From Mycobacterium gordonae (GTDB lineage Bacteria > Actinomycetota > Actinomycetes > Mycobacteriales > Mycobacteriaceae): a stretch of DNA of 50,520 nucleotides. The DNA lies in the NCBI RefSeq assembly GCF_002101675.1, contig NZ_LQOY01000052.1, positions 1 through 50,520 of the forward strand, given 5' to 3'. Shown here in pieces: positions 10,623-18,995 of the stretch (the stretch's first letter is position 1; each line of letters begins with the position of its first letter). The position numbers were made by a program, and so were the translations under genes. The notes beneath the pieces are model-generated. The model was not told where the DNA came from. It saw nothing but the letters and a program-made list of their open reading frames with translations, and did not search any database.

Positions 10623-12028
10623 TGAGCCGGCCTTAGCCGGCGGCGCCGGGGTAGGAACTCCAGCGACAGCAACACCACCAGTGCGCTCGGTATGTGGTGC
10701 GTGCACAACACCACATACCGCCGCTCGCCCAGCGCGTGGAACTTCCGCAGGTAACGGTAGAGCGATTCCAGCCGGATCAACGGATCCAGCAGATGGATCA
10801 ATCGATAGGCCACGCGCTGCAACAAACCCGGCTCGGTGGCGTCGAAGACTTCCGGGAACGCCGCGAACGCCAGCGAAAGGCGTTGTGCATGATGGTTTTT
10901 CGCTTCGGCGATCATGTCGACACTGAGCCGCTCGTCGATCCCGTTCGGAGCGTCGGGCCGACGATAGGGCGCATCCAGGGTGATCTCCGACCCGCCGCCG
11001 GCGCTCGCGTAGCGGTGGAAAGCCACTGCCCGCCCGTCGCTGTCGCGCGCAATGGCCAGCTTGACGCCGGGGCAACGGCCTTGCAGCGCACCGTCGAGGT
11101 TCATGCAGAACCCGCGCTCGGTGCGCACTCCGCCGTGGGAGGCGTAGAGCACCTCACTGAGCTCGGTGACCAGGCCGGCGTCCAGATCGCGTTCGTCGAC
11201 GATGCCGGTGGTGACACCGCGGTTGCGGGTGCGCTGTACGGCCTGACGTACGTTGCGGTAGCGGCGACCGGCCAGGCTGAAGCGCGGGACATCGACCACC
11301 ACGTCGCGCCCGATCGGCACCGCGAGCATCGCCTGCCCGATCAACTCTCTGGTCCACAATCCCAGATTCCGTTGCGCGGCCGCCAGCACCACGATGCGCC
11401 AACCGCGCGACCGGCACATCACAGCGAACTGGGTTGCCAGTTGCTCGAATTGCGCGCTGTCACCGATCGGGTCGCCACTGACGACGGCGAACCCCAGCCG
11501 GGTCCGGTAGGCGATCGCGGCCGTGCCGGCGGCATTGAAGAAGTAGCTCTTGAGCGAGTGCATGGCGAAGGGGGCCAACGGATCTGCCGGTGTGGCGTCG
11601 ACCAGCGCCCACACCCGCTGCAGCAACTCCGGTTGCGGCTCAGCCGAAGTTGGCCACATCAGTGCCAGGCCGCTGCCCGCCACCAGAACATTGCCCCAGG
11701 CCCCGAAGTCCAGGAAGTGAGCGAAGAGGCCGGCCGCCAGCAGCGCCGCGGAGCCGACGGCGTGCCGCGGGGTGACCGGCCGGCCCAGGAACACCCCGCG
11801 CGCGATGAGCACCACAGCCGCCAGTAGGGCGACCGACCATCCGAACCGGCCTGCCGCATACCAATTCGCGGCCGGGCGTTCGTGCACGGTCAACACCGTC
11901 AACCAGGTCAGCACGCCGATCAGCAGCAGTGAACTGGCCAGCCTGGCCGCGCGGCGGTCGGTCCGCAGGATGATGCGCTCAGACGCGAGCGCGGCGGTGG
12001 CACGACGACCGCGCTGACTGACTTTCAT
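10598..12028 (-). CDS. MprF-like membrane protein with lysyltransferase-type (DUF2156) domain
   Basis: A 476-residue protein. The first about 135 residues contain three to four hydrophobic segments (for example LASSLLLIGVLTWLTVLTV and WSVALLAAVVLIARGVFL). The C-terminal about 310 residues form a cytosolic GNAT-like domain resembling the phosphatidylglycerol lysyltransferase C-terminal family (FFNAAGTAAIAYRTRLGFAVVSGDPIG). MprF/LpgS proteins transfer an amino acid from aminoacyl-tRNA to a membrane lipid. The donor and lipid here are unknown, and the membrane part is shorter than a flippase domain. GGGAG precedes ATG 12028. A good DosR box ends 52 bases upstream, so hypoxic induction is likely. 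Confidence 0.8.
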   Translation of the reverse strand: MKVSQRGRRATAALASERIILRTDRRAARLASSLLLIGVLTWLTVLTVHERPAANWYAAGRFGWSVALLAAVVLIARGVFLGRPVTPRHAVGSAALLAAGLFAHFLDFGAWGNVLVAGSGLALMWPTSAEPQPELLQRVWALVDATPADPLAPFAMHSLKSYFFNAAGTAAIAYRTRLGFAVVSGDPIGDSAQFEQLATQFAVMCRSRGWRIVVLAAAQRNLGLWTRELIGQAMLAVPIGRDVVVDVPRFSLAGRRYRNVRQAVQRTRNRGVTTGIVDERDLDAGLVTELSEVLYASHGGVRTERGFCMNLDGALQGRCPGVKLAIARDSDGRAVAFHRYASAGGGSEITLDAPYRRPDAPNGIDERLSVDMIAEAKNHHAQRLSLAFAAFPEVFDATEPGLLQRVAYRLIHLLDPLIRLESLYRYLRKFHALGERRYVVLCTHHIPSALVVLLSLEFLPRRRRLRPAHHRVAAGA

Positions 12029-12079
12029 GCCGCACTCCCTTACCTGTCTGGAAACGCTATCCGCCCGGGCGGTCCCGGT

Positions 12080-12099
12080 CGTGAGGCTTTAGTCCCCAA
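12080..12099 (-). promoter_or_regulatory. DosR-like box for the MprF-like gene
   Basis: Read on the minus strand the site is TTGGGGACTAAAGCCTCACG. Its left half TTGGGGACTAAAG matches the consensus fully, while the right half is weaker. It lies 52 bases before ATG 12028 and 33 bases from a second box that faces the other way. Confidence 0.75.
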
Positions 12100-12131
12100 A
12101 GCCCTGGACCGGCGACGAATGTCCCGTTCGG

Positions 12132-12151
12132 TTGGGGACTTCGGTCCCTCC
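12132..12151 (+). promoter_or_regulatory. DosR-like box for the four-helix membrane protein gene
   Basis: TTGGGGACTTCGGTCCCTCC matches TTSGGGACTW at the first ten positions and GTCCC in the second half. It ends 66 bases before ATG 12218, a normal DosR promoter geometry. Confidence 0.82.
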
Positions 12152-12217
12152 CGTCGACCCGAGGACGGTGCTCAGATGGTGGTATGGAGACGACGATCTC
12201 CAATCGGAGGTATGGCA

Positions 12218-12682
12218 ATGAGCACGTCACAATTGCAGCCACGCACGCGCGAGTTCGCCCGCGTGCTCGGCCCCTACTTCGCCATCATCGGCATCACGAC
12301 GGTGGCGCGCGGATCCGAGATGCGCACGCTGCTCACCGGTTTCGAGTCCAGCCCGGTGTGGTTCTGGGTGACGGGCGCCCTGGTACTCCTCATCGGCTTG
12401 GTCATCGTCGGACTGCACCCGTACTGGCGGGGTGCGGCGGCAATCACCGTATCGGTGATGGGCTGGGCGATCACCCTGCGCGGGGTGATGCTGCTCGCGT
12501 TTCCGAAGGCCTTCATGGCGGCGGCCAATGCCACCATCGGCATGGACGGCATGTGGATCACGGCGAGCGCTCTGCTCGCGGTGGCCGGCCTGTACCTGAC
12601 CTACGTGGGCTGGCGCCCTGCACCGGCGTCGCCCACAGCGAAAGCACAAGGCGCGCAACAGGACCTGCCGCGCGCGGCCTAG
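12218..12682 (+). CDS. Small four-helix membrane protein, probably DosR-induced
   Basis: A 154-residue integral membrane protein of unknown function. Four hydrophobic segments are visible: FARVLGPYFAIIGITTVA, VWFWVTGALVLLIGLVIVGL, GAAAITVSVMGWAITLRGVMLLAF, and WITASALLAVAGLYLTYVGW. A short hydrophilic tail follows. ATG 12218 is seven bases after CGGAGG; ATG 12212 is too close to that site. The DosR box 66 bases upstream and the divergent MprF-like gene place it in the hypoxic response. It is convergent with the metal ATPase gene, with only four bases between stops. I do not recognise a named family. Confidence 0.8.
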   Translation: MSTSQLQPRTREFARVLGPYFAIIGITTVARGSEMRTLLTGFESSPVWFWVTGALVLLIGLVIVGLHPYWRGAAAITVSVMGWAITLRGVMLLAFPKAFMAAANATIGMDGMWITASALLAVAGLYLTYVGWRPAPASPTAKAQGAQQDLPRAA

Positions 12683-12686
12683 CCGT

Positions 12687-15032
12687 TCATTCCTCAGGCA
12701 CGTTGTCGTCCTCGGCAAGGGTGAAGTAGTTCTCCTCCTCCTGGACGAAATGCAGCCGCAGTAGGGCATACAGGCCGTAGAGACACGCCAGCAGGTCATC
12801 GACCTGATCGGGCTGGATTGCCCCCGCTGCCTGCGCCTCGGCCAGGTGCGTGCCGATGCGATCGGCGAGCCGCCTGATCTCGGCGTGGGTCCGGCTCATC
12901 GTGGCGGTCGCCTCACTACTGCCCAGCGGGCGGGCCAGCGCCGGATACAGCAAGGTTTCCTCGGCCTCTTCGTGGGGCAAAATCCGGTCGACCAACAATG
13001 TGTGCACGGCGGCCAACGACTCCAGTGGCAGCGCGTCGGTTCCGGTCGCCAGGCGATTGGCGCACTCGCGCAACCGCCCGATGGTGTCGCGCAACGCGTC
13101 GTGTTCGGCGGCGAAGCGCAGCAACATGCGTTCGGTGTTCGCGTCCACCTGCACGTCGTTGCCCGGATTGCCGCGCAGCGCCCGCAGCGCATTGAGGATG
13201 ACCGCGACGTCGATGCCCTCCTGCAGCAGCGCGCCCGCCGCGGGCGGCAGCCAGCCCAGCGCGGCAACCACCATGGCGACCAGCGACAGGCCCATGCCGA
13301 CCGCTGCGCTCTGCACGGCGATCCGCCGCGACCAGCGGGCGATGTCCATCGCGTCGGCGAGCCGGTCCAGGCGGTCCGTGGTGAGCACGATGTCGGCAGC
13401 CTCGGACGACGCGGTGGCGCCCCGTGCGCCCATCGCGACTCCAACGGTCGCCGCGGCCAGCGCGGGAGCGTCGTTGATACCGTCACCGACCATCACCGTC
13501 ACCGCGCGTTCGCTCTCCGCGCGCACGGCTTCGAACTTGTCCTCGGGAGTCTGATCGGCTCGGACCTCGTCCAGCCCCAGGATGCTGGCGACTTCGCGGG
13601 TGGGTTCGGCGCGGTCGCCGGTGAGCATGAGCAGCCGCTGGAGGCCGGCTTCGCGTAACCGTCGCACCGTGCGTGGTGCGTGGCGTCGCAACGGGTCGCG
13701 CAGCAGTATCGCTCCCGCGGGGGCGTCGTCGACGCTGACCCACGCGATCCCCGCCCCGTCCAGCCGGGCGCGACTGACCACCGCTGTGCTCCAGGCGCCC
13801 GTCAGTTCGCCGGCGGGCACCTTGCCGACCATGACCCGATGCCCGTCGACGGTCGCGGTCACGCCACTGCCGGGCAGTTCGACCACATCCGTCGGCAAGG
13901 AGAGCTCGAGCTTGCGGCTGAGCGCCTCGGTGACGATGGCTTCGGCAAGTACGTGCGGAGAGAACTGATCGACCGAGGCACCCAGCCGCAACACGTCGAC
14001 GGCCTCACGACCCGGCGCGGCCACCACGTCGACCACGGTCGGCCTGCCCATTGTGAGGGTGCCGGTCTTGTCCATTACCAGCGTTCGCGCGTGACCCAGG
14101 TTTTCCAGCGCTCCCCCGCCGCGAATCACCACCCCGGTCCGCGATGCACGCGACAAACCGGAGACGATCGCCACCGGAGCGGCCAGCAGCAACGGGCACG
14201 GCGTGGCCACCACCAGCACCGCGACGGCGCGCACCGCCGATCCGCTGGCGAGCCACGCGGCACCGGCGACCAGCAAGGTCAGCGGCAGGAACCAGACCGC
14301 GAAACGGTCGGCCAGCCGGACGATCGGGGCGTTGAGCGCACCCGCCTGCTGCGCCAGCCGGACTATGCCGGCATAGGTGCTGTCGGCGGCGGTGGCGTGG
14401 GCCTTGAACTCAAAAGCGTTGCCCGCGTTGACCACACCGCTGCGTACCGTGTCACCGGTGACACGTTCGACGAGCAGCGGCTCCCCGGTGAGGGCGGACT
14501 CGTCGAGTACGGCGATGTCGTCGGTGACCCGCCCGTCCACCGGCACCACCTCGCCGGGTCCGACCACCAGGGTGTCGCCGGCCGCCACCTCGGACAGGTC
14601 GATCATGCTGATCTGTGTTCCGACCCGTCGCCGCGCGAAGCGGGGCGCGCGGTCCAGCAATGCCCTCAAGTCGCGCGATGCGCGACGCTCGGCCGCGGAG
14701 TCCAGCGCCCTGCCCCCGGCGAACATCACCGCGATCAGCGCACCTGCCAGATATTCGCCTACCAGGAGCGTGCCGACCAGTGACAGCACCGCGATGACGT
14801 CCACGCCGACCCGCCCCCGGCGCAACGCCAACAACACCCACACCAATGCCGGCCCAGTCGCGCTGACGGTACCGGCGATCCAGCACGCGTCGGCGACGGC
14901 ACGCCAGCCCGCCAGCCAGGCGGCGCCGCCGACAACCAACGCGCCGACGGCGAACACCGTCAGGACCGGTCCGATCAGCTGACGCAGCCGCGCGAGCAGA
15001 CGGTCACGCGACGATCCTGTTGCGCCTGGCAC
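12687..15032 (-). CDS. P1B-5 type metal ATPase with C-terminal hemerythrin domain
   Basis: A 781-residue P-type ATPase. Visible elements are TGE (182-184, actuator), the membrane metal motif TPC (277-279, in TPCPLLLAAP), the phosphorylated DKTGT (Asp321), and GDGIND (516-521). The usual SEHP motif is replaced by SPHV. It has no N-terminal metal-binding domain. Residues about 635-781 form a hemerythrin-like four-helix domain with a complete ligand set (His644, His687, Glu691, His716, His761, Glu765). TPC plus hemerythrin defines the P1B-5 group; Nia of Sinorhizobium is a member linked to Ni/Fe export in low-oxygen nodules. I chose GTG 15032, seven to eight bases after AGGAAG; the ATG at 15191 would overlap the divergent hydrolase gene. 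Confidence 0.9.
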   Translation of the reverse strand: MPGATGSSRDRLLARLRQLIGPVLTVFAVGALVVGGAAWLAGWRAVADACWIAGTVSATGPALVWVLLALRRGRVGVDVIAVLSLVGTLLVGEYLAGALIAVMFAGGRALDSAAERRASRDLRALLDRAPRFARRRVGTQISMIDLSEVAAGDTLVVGPGEVVPVDGRVTDDIAVLDESALTGEPLLVERVTGDTVRSGVVNAGNAFEFKAHATAADSTYAGIVRLAQQAGALNAPIVRLADRFAVWFLPLTLLVAGAAWLASGSAVRAVAVLVVATPCPLLLAAPVAIVSGLSRASRTGVVIRGGGALENLGHARTLVMDKTGTLTMGRPTVVDVVAAPGREAVDVLRLGASVDQFSPHVLAEAIVTEALSRKLELSLPTDVVELPGSGVTATVDGHRVMVGKVPAGELTGAWSTAVVSRARLDGAGIAWVSVDDAPAGAILLRDPLRRHAPRTVRRLREAGLQRLLMLTGDRAEPTREVASILGLDEVRADQTPEDKFEAVRAESERAVTVMVGDGINDAPALAAATVGVAMGARGATASSEAADIVLTTDRLDRLADAMDIARWSRRIAVQSAAVGMGLSLVAMVVAALGWLPPAAGALLQEGIDVAVILNALRALRGNPGNDVQVDANTERMLLRFAAEHDALRDTIGRLRECANRLATGTDALPLESLAAVHTLLVDRILPHEEAEETLLYPALARPLGSSEATATMSRTHAEIRRLADRIGTHLAEAQAAGAIQPDQVDDLLACLYGLYALLRLHFVQEEENYFTLAEDDNVPEE

Positions 15033-15129
15033 TGAAATGCTTCCTGTCGGGGTGTCGGTTTCGAAGGTTAGTCGTCGTCTACCCACGATGCGCGCTGCGC
15101 TCGTCGCGACATCGTGGCATGGTAGACAC

Positions 15130-15996
15130 GTGTCTGACAGTGCTGAACGCCCCGGGCTTGACCTGCGTGAAATCGATACTCCGGTGGGCACTTTGCGGTA
15201 CTACGAGCACGGCGAGGACGGGCCAGTGGTGCTGTTCCTGCACGGGTCCGGCCCCGGGGTCAGCGGCTGGCGCAACTTTCGCGGGTTGCTGCCCACGTTC
15301 GGCAGGCACTTTCGGTGCCTTGTCCTGGAATTCCCCGGCTTCGGGGTCACCGACGACTTCGGCGGGCACCCGATGATCACCGCTCAGGGTGTGGTGGCCC
15401 CGTTCCTGGACGCACTCGACGTACACCGCGCGCATATCGTCGGCAACTCGATGGGCGGCGGCGTCGGCATCAATTTCGCCATCCGGTACCCCGACCGCAT
15501 CGACCGGTTAGTGACCATCGGAGGAATCGGCACCAATACGTTCAGCCCGGGCCCGAGCGAGGGCATCCGGCTTCTGCAGGAGTTCACCGAGGATCCCACC
15601 CGGCAGCGACTGGTGGACTGGCTCAAATCGATGGTCTACGACCAGTCGCTGATCACCGACGAACTCATCGAGGAGCGCTGGCAGTTGGCCAGCGACCCGG
15701 ACACGTTGGCTTCCGCTCGCCGGATGTACGGCAAGGCGGCATACGCCGCGATGATGGCCGCGATGGGCGCCACCGACCGGCCGATGCCGTGGGCGGTCAT
15801 GCACAAGGTGGCCGCCCCCACCCTGTTGACCTGGGGACGCGACGACCGGGTGAGCCCGCTGGACATGGCGATCATCCCGATGCGCACCATCCCCAACGCG
15901 GAACTGCACGTGTTTCCCAACTGTGGGCACTGGGCGATGATCGAGGCCAAGGCGGCGTTCGAGAGCGTCGTGCTGGCGTTTCTTTCGCGCCTTTAG
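15130..15996 (+). CDS. Alpha/beta hydrolase of the meta-cleavage-product (HsaD/BphD) type
   Basis: A 288-residue alpha/beta hydrolase. The oxyanion region is HGSGPGVSGW. The nucleophile is Ser107 in GNSMGGG, the acid is Asp238 or Asp239 in WGRDDRVSPLD, and the base is His267 in NCGHWAMIE. HGSGPG plus GNSMGG is the pattern of C-C bond hydrolases that cut ring-cleavage products, such as HsaD in cholesterol breakdown. HsaA- and HsaC-like genes lie 3-6 kb downstream, supporting this role. GTG 15130 fits the family N-terminus; the open frame reaches further upstream but without conserved sequence. The last four bases overlap the convergent NTF2-like gene. Confidence 0.85.
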   Translation: MSDSAERPGLDLREIDTPVGTLRYYEHGEDGPVVLFLHGSGPGVSGWRNFRGLLPTFGRHFRCLVLEFPGFGVTDDFGGHPMITAQGVVAPFLDALDVHRAHIVGNSMGGGVGINFAIRYPDRIDRLVTIGGIGTNTFSPGPSEGIRLLQEFTEDPTRQRLVDWLKSMVYDQSLITDELIEERWQLASDPDTLASARRMYGKAAYAAMMAAMGATDRPMPWAVMHKVAAPTLLTWGRDDRVSPLDMAIIPMRTIPNAELHVFPNCGHWAMIEAKAAFESVVLAFLSRL

Positions 15997-16457
15997 AGGT
16001 CCCGGATCAGCACGGCTCGGGCCTCGGGGCTGCCGTCCAGCACCCGACTGGTCCGCACGCTGATCTGCCACCGTCCGTCGATGCGCCGCAACGCGAAATG
16101 GTTTGCGGTGGCGCGCCATACACGGTAGCCGTCGCCGTCGCGCACCAGCACCAGGGATTCGCACACTGCCACCGCGGCATCGCCGTCCACCGTCACGACT
16201 GCCGGTCCGAGGAAGTGGCTGCATCCGTTCTTCACCATTTTCTGGTGTGCTGTGGAGTCGACCATCGCGCGGACTTCCTCGCGGCCCTCCATGCGCATCA
16301 GGTCGATGTCATAGACACCGTCCTGCGCCCACAGGCGAGCGGTGGCGTCGGGGTCACCGGCGTCGACGGCCGGGCCGTAAGAGGCGATCAACCGGGCAAT
16401 GTCGCGCTCGTCCTCCAGTCGTTGCAACCGGGCGAGCACATTCTCGATGTCGGTCAT
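15993..16457 (-). CDS. SnoaL/NTF2-like protein
   Basis: A 154-residue cone-shaped NTF2-fold protein with the usual opening helices (LEDERDIARLIASYGPAVDAGD) and the strand LWAQDGVYDID. Such proteins act as isomerases, dehydratases or ring-hydroxylase-type small subunits; the exact activity cannot be read from the sequence. It is the last gene of a minus-strand operon, five bases after the SDR gene, so it probably acts on the same intermediate as the SDR and the Baeyer-Villiger enzyme. Confidence 0.8.
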   Translation of the reverse strand: MTDIENVLARLQRLEDERDIARLIASYGPAVDAGDPDATARLWAQDGVYDIDLMRMEGREEVRAMVDSTAHQKMVKNGCSHFLGPAVVTVDGDAAVAVCESLVLVRDGDGYRVWRATANHFALRRIDGRWQISVRTSRVLDGSPEARAVLIRDL

Positions 16458-16462
16458 GGTTC

Positions 16463-17254
16463 CTATTTCTGTCCCAGCAGGGCCTGGACTCGGTCATGTG
16501 CGCCGAGGACGATCGCGGCCCGGTCGGGACCACTGCCCCACCGGGCCGCCGCGGCGTTGTCGCCCGCGACGAGCACCGGGCCGTTCGGCAGATTCTGTAA
16601 TCCCTCCCGGGCCACGTCGGCGGGCTCGGAGACCACCAAGCCGGGCACCGTGAAGTTCAAGCCGGCGCGCTCCATGGCCGGCGTGCGGGTCACGCCCAGG
16701 ATCAGCTCCAGCACGTCGACGCCGTAGTCGCGAAGTTCCAGCCACAGGCTCTCGGCGAACACCCGGCCGAACGCTTTTACTCCGGCATAGGCCGACTGCT
16801 GCATCGAGCCGTACGTGCCCGCCAGTGAGCCGACCAGGATGATGCCGCCGCGGCGGCGTTCGCGCATCGGCCGGCCGAAATGCTGGACCAGTTCCAGCAT
16901 CCGGGTCACGTTGAGGTCGATCACCTTCTGGATCGCTGCGAGGTCGGCGTCCAGGAACTGCTCGCGGCAGGTGTTGGCGCCGGCATTGTAGATCAACAAG
17001 CCTGCCTCGAGGTCGGCGGTCTCGGCGACGATGTGCGTAATCGCTTGTGTGTCAAGCAGATCCGCGGCGATCGTGCGGATCTGTGCCCCCATGTCGCGGC
17101 AGCGTCGCGCAGTCTCGTTCAGCGGGGCCGGCTTGCGGGCGATCAGCACCAGATTGAACCCGTCGCTGGCTAGCTGCGCGGCGAACTCCGCCCCGACGCC
17201 TTCCGAGCCGCCGGCGATCACGGCCCACGGCCCGTAGCGGCCCGGATCGGTCAT
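16463..17254 (-). CDS. Short-chain dehydrogenase/reductase
   Basis: A 263-residue classical SDR oxidoreductase. The dinucleotide motif is a variant, AGGSEGVG (normally TGxxxGxG). Other motifs are NAG (in IYNAGANTC), a catalytic serine strand (IILVGSLAG), and YAGVK with the catalytic Tyr and Lys. It probably interconverts an alcohol and a ketone. Its start overlaps the stop of the Baeyer-Villiger monooxygenase gene by four bases (ATGA), suggesting that it supplies the ketone oxidised by that enzyme. Confidence 0.87.
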   Translation of the reverse strand: MTDPGRYGPWAVIAGGSEGVGAEFAAQLASDGFNLVLIARKPAPLNETARRCRDMGAQIRTIAADLLDTQAITHIVAETADLEAGLLIYNAGANTCREQFLDADLAAIQKVIDLNVTRMLELVQHFGRPMRERRRGGIILVGSLAGTYGSMQQSAYAGVKAFGRVFAESLWLELRDYGVDVLELILGVTRTPAMERAGLNFTVPGLVVSEPADVAREGLQNLPNGPVLVAGDNAAAARWGSGPDRAAIVLGAHDRVQALLGQK

Positions 17255-18867
17255 GTCGTGCCCGGCTTCTTGACGAGCTCGAACCCCTTATAGCCGGCGT
17301 CGGCAACCTCGGCACAGATCTGGTTGTAGGTGGCGAAGCCGCCGATGAACAACATGAACCCCCTTGGCTTTCCCGGCACATTGGCACCCATGTACCACGA
17401 GTTGGCCTTGGTGAACAGCGTCGCTTCGGCTAGCCGTGCGCATTCGGCACCCCAGTCGTCTACCGCGTCGGCGGCGGCCTCGATTGCGGCATAACCGTGG
17501 CTGTCCAGGTATTCGATGGTATCGGCGATCCAGTTCACCTGCGCTTCAGCGTGCAACACCATGTTGGCCAGGACAGCCGGCGCCCCGGGCCCGGAGATCA
17601 CGAACAGATTGGGAAATCCGTCGATACCCAACCCGAGGTAGCTGCGTGGCCCGTGAGCCCACTGGTCGCGCAGCGTTGTGCCGTCGCGCCCGACGATGTC
17701 GATCTTGGCCAGCGCCCCGGTAAGCGCGTCGAAACCTGTTGCCAGGACGATCATGTCGAGGTCGTAGCGCTGCTCGGTGGTGTTGATACCGCCGCTGTCC
17801 ACCGATTCGATCGGGGTGTTTCGCACACTGACCAAAGTCACATTGGGTCTGTTGAAGGTCTGAAAGTAGTTGCTGTCGGTGCAGATCCGCTTGGTCCCGA
17901 TCGGGTGATCGTTCGGGATCAGCAGGTCGGCGACCGCTGGGTCGTTGATCACCGCGCGGACCATTTCCTCGTAGAACTCGCGGGCCGCTTGGTTGGCGGC
18001 CGGGTCGGTCGTCTGGTCGGGAAACGTCTTGGAGTACAGCACTCCGCCCAACTGCCAACGCTTTTGGAAAGCGGCGCGCCGTTCTTCAGCGCTATGTTCC
18101 ATGGCCGGTCTGGCCGCGGTGAGGTGCGGCGATCCCCCACCGCTGCGCCACGACAGCCGGCGCCGTTCGGCGTAATTGCTCTTGATCTCGTCGAGTTCCT
18201 GTGCTGACAACGGTTTGTTGCCGGCGGGGACGCTGAAATTGGGGGTTCTTTGAAACACGGTGAGGTGCGCCGCCTGCTCGGCGATGATCGGAATCGACTG
18301 GATGCCTGAGGATCCGGTGCCTATGACGGCCACCCGCTTACCGGTGAAGTCGACGGGGTCGTGCGGCCAGTGGGCGGTGTGGTAGATCTCGCCCGCGAAG
18401 GTGTCCAGTCCGGGGAACTCGGGTCTCAGCGCATCCGACAGCGGGCCGGTCGCCATCACCACGAACCGCGCTGTCAAGGGCCGGCCGGTGTCGGTGGTGA
18501 TCGTCCAGATCAGCTCGTGCTCGTCGAACACCGCCGACACGACGCGGGTGTTGAACGCGATATCGCGGCGCAGATCGAGTTTGTCGGCGACCCAGTTGAG
18601 GTAGCGCAGAATTTCGGCCTGGGTCGCGTACTTCTCGGTCCAGTCCCACTCCTGCTGCAACTCTTCGGAGAACGAATAGCAGTAGTCGACGCTTTCGACG
18701 TCACAGCGCGCGCCGGGGTACCGGTTGTAGTACCAGGTGCCGCCGATCTCCGGGGCGGCCTCGGCCACCCGCACTCTTAGGCCCTGGGCGCGGAGCTTGT
18801 GCAGGGCGTACAAGCCGGCGAACCCAGCTCCCACCACCAACGCGTCTAAAGGCTGCTCACCGTTCAC
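17251..18867 (-). CDS. Baeyer-Villiger monooxygenase (cyclohexanone monooxygenase type)
   Basis: A 538-residue FAD/NADPH type I Baeyer-Villiger monooxygenase that inserts oxygen next to a ketone to give an ester or lactone. The FAD fold has GAGFAG at 13-18. IGGTWYYNRYPGARCDVES is the typical substrate-side block. The fingerprint FAGEIYHTAHWP lies at 157-168 and the NADPH fold GTGSSG at 183-188. Length fits the cyclohexanone and cyclopentadecanone monooxygenase group. I chose GTG 18867 because the residues before VNGEQPLDALVVGAG are not family-like; the open frame begins at 18978. It heads an operon with an SDR and an NTF2-like protein and is divergent from the HsaA-like gene across 128 bases. 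Confidence 0.9.
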   Translation of the reverse strand: MNGEQPLDALVVGAGFAGLYALHKLRAQGLRVRVAEAAPEIGGTWYYNRYPGARCDVESVDYCYSFSEELQQEWDWTEKYATQAEILRYLNWVADKLDLRRDIAFNTRVVSAVFDEHELIWTITTDTGRPLTARFVVMATGPLSDALRPEFPGLDTFAGEIYHTAHWPHDPVDFTGKRVAVIGTGSSGIQSIPIIAEQAAHLTVFQRTPNFSVPAGNKPLSAQELDEIKSNYAERRRLSWRSGGGSPHLTAARPAMEHSAEERRAAFQKRWQLGGVLYSKTFPDQTTDPAANQAAREFYEEMVRAVINDPAVADLLIPNDHPIGTKRICTDSNYFQTFNRPNVTLVSVRNTPIESVDSGGINTTEQRYDLDMIVLATGFDALTGALAKIDIVGRDGTTLRDQWAHGPRSYLGLGIDGFPNLFVISGPGAPAVLANMVLHAEAQVNWIADTIEYLDSHGYAAIEAAADAVDDWGAECARLAEATLFTKANSWYMGANVPGKPRGFMLFIGGFATYNQICAEVADAGYKGFELVKKPGTT

Positions 18868-18995
18868 AAGGACCCACGGTAGGGCGTCTGGCGCGTCGTC
18901 GATAGCGGGTTCCCGGTCATCGGGCCGTGGGGGCGATTTTGAGCCGCGGCTGCGGTAGACCAGAAGACAGCCCCACACAACGTTAGGACGACAGC

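Noticed and set aside
15033..15191. Longer N-terminus for the metal ATPase from ATG 15191
   Set aside because: It would overlap the divergent hydrolase start, and the added residues look non-family; GTG 15032 has a good ribosome site.
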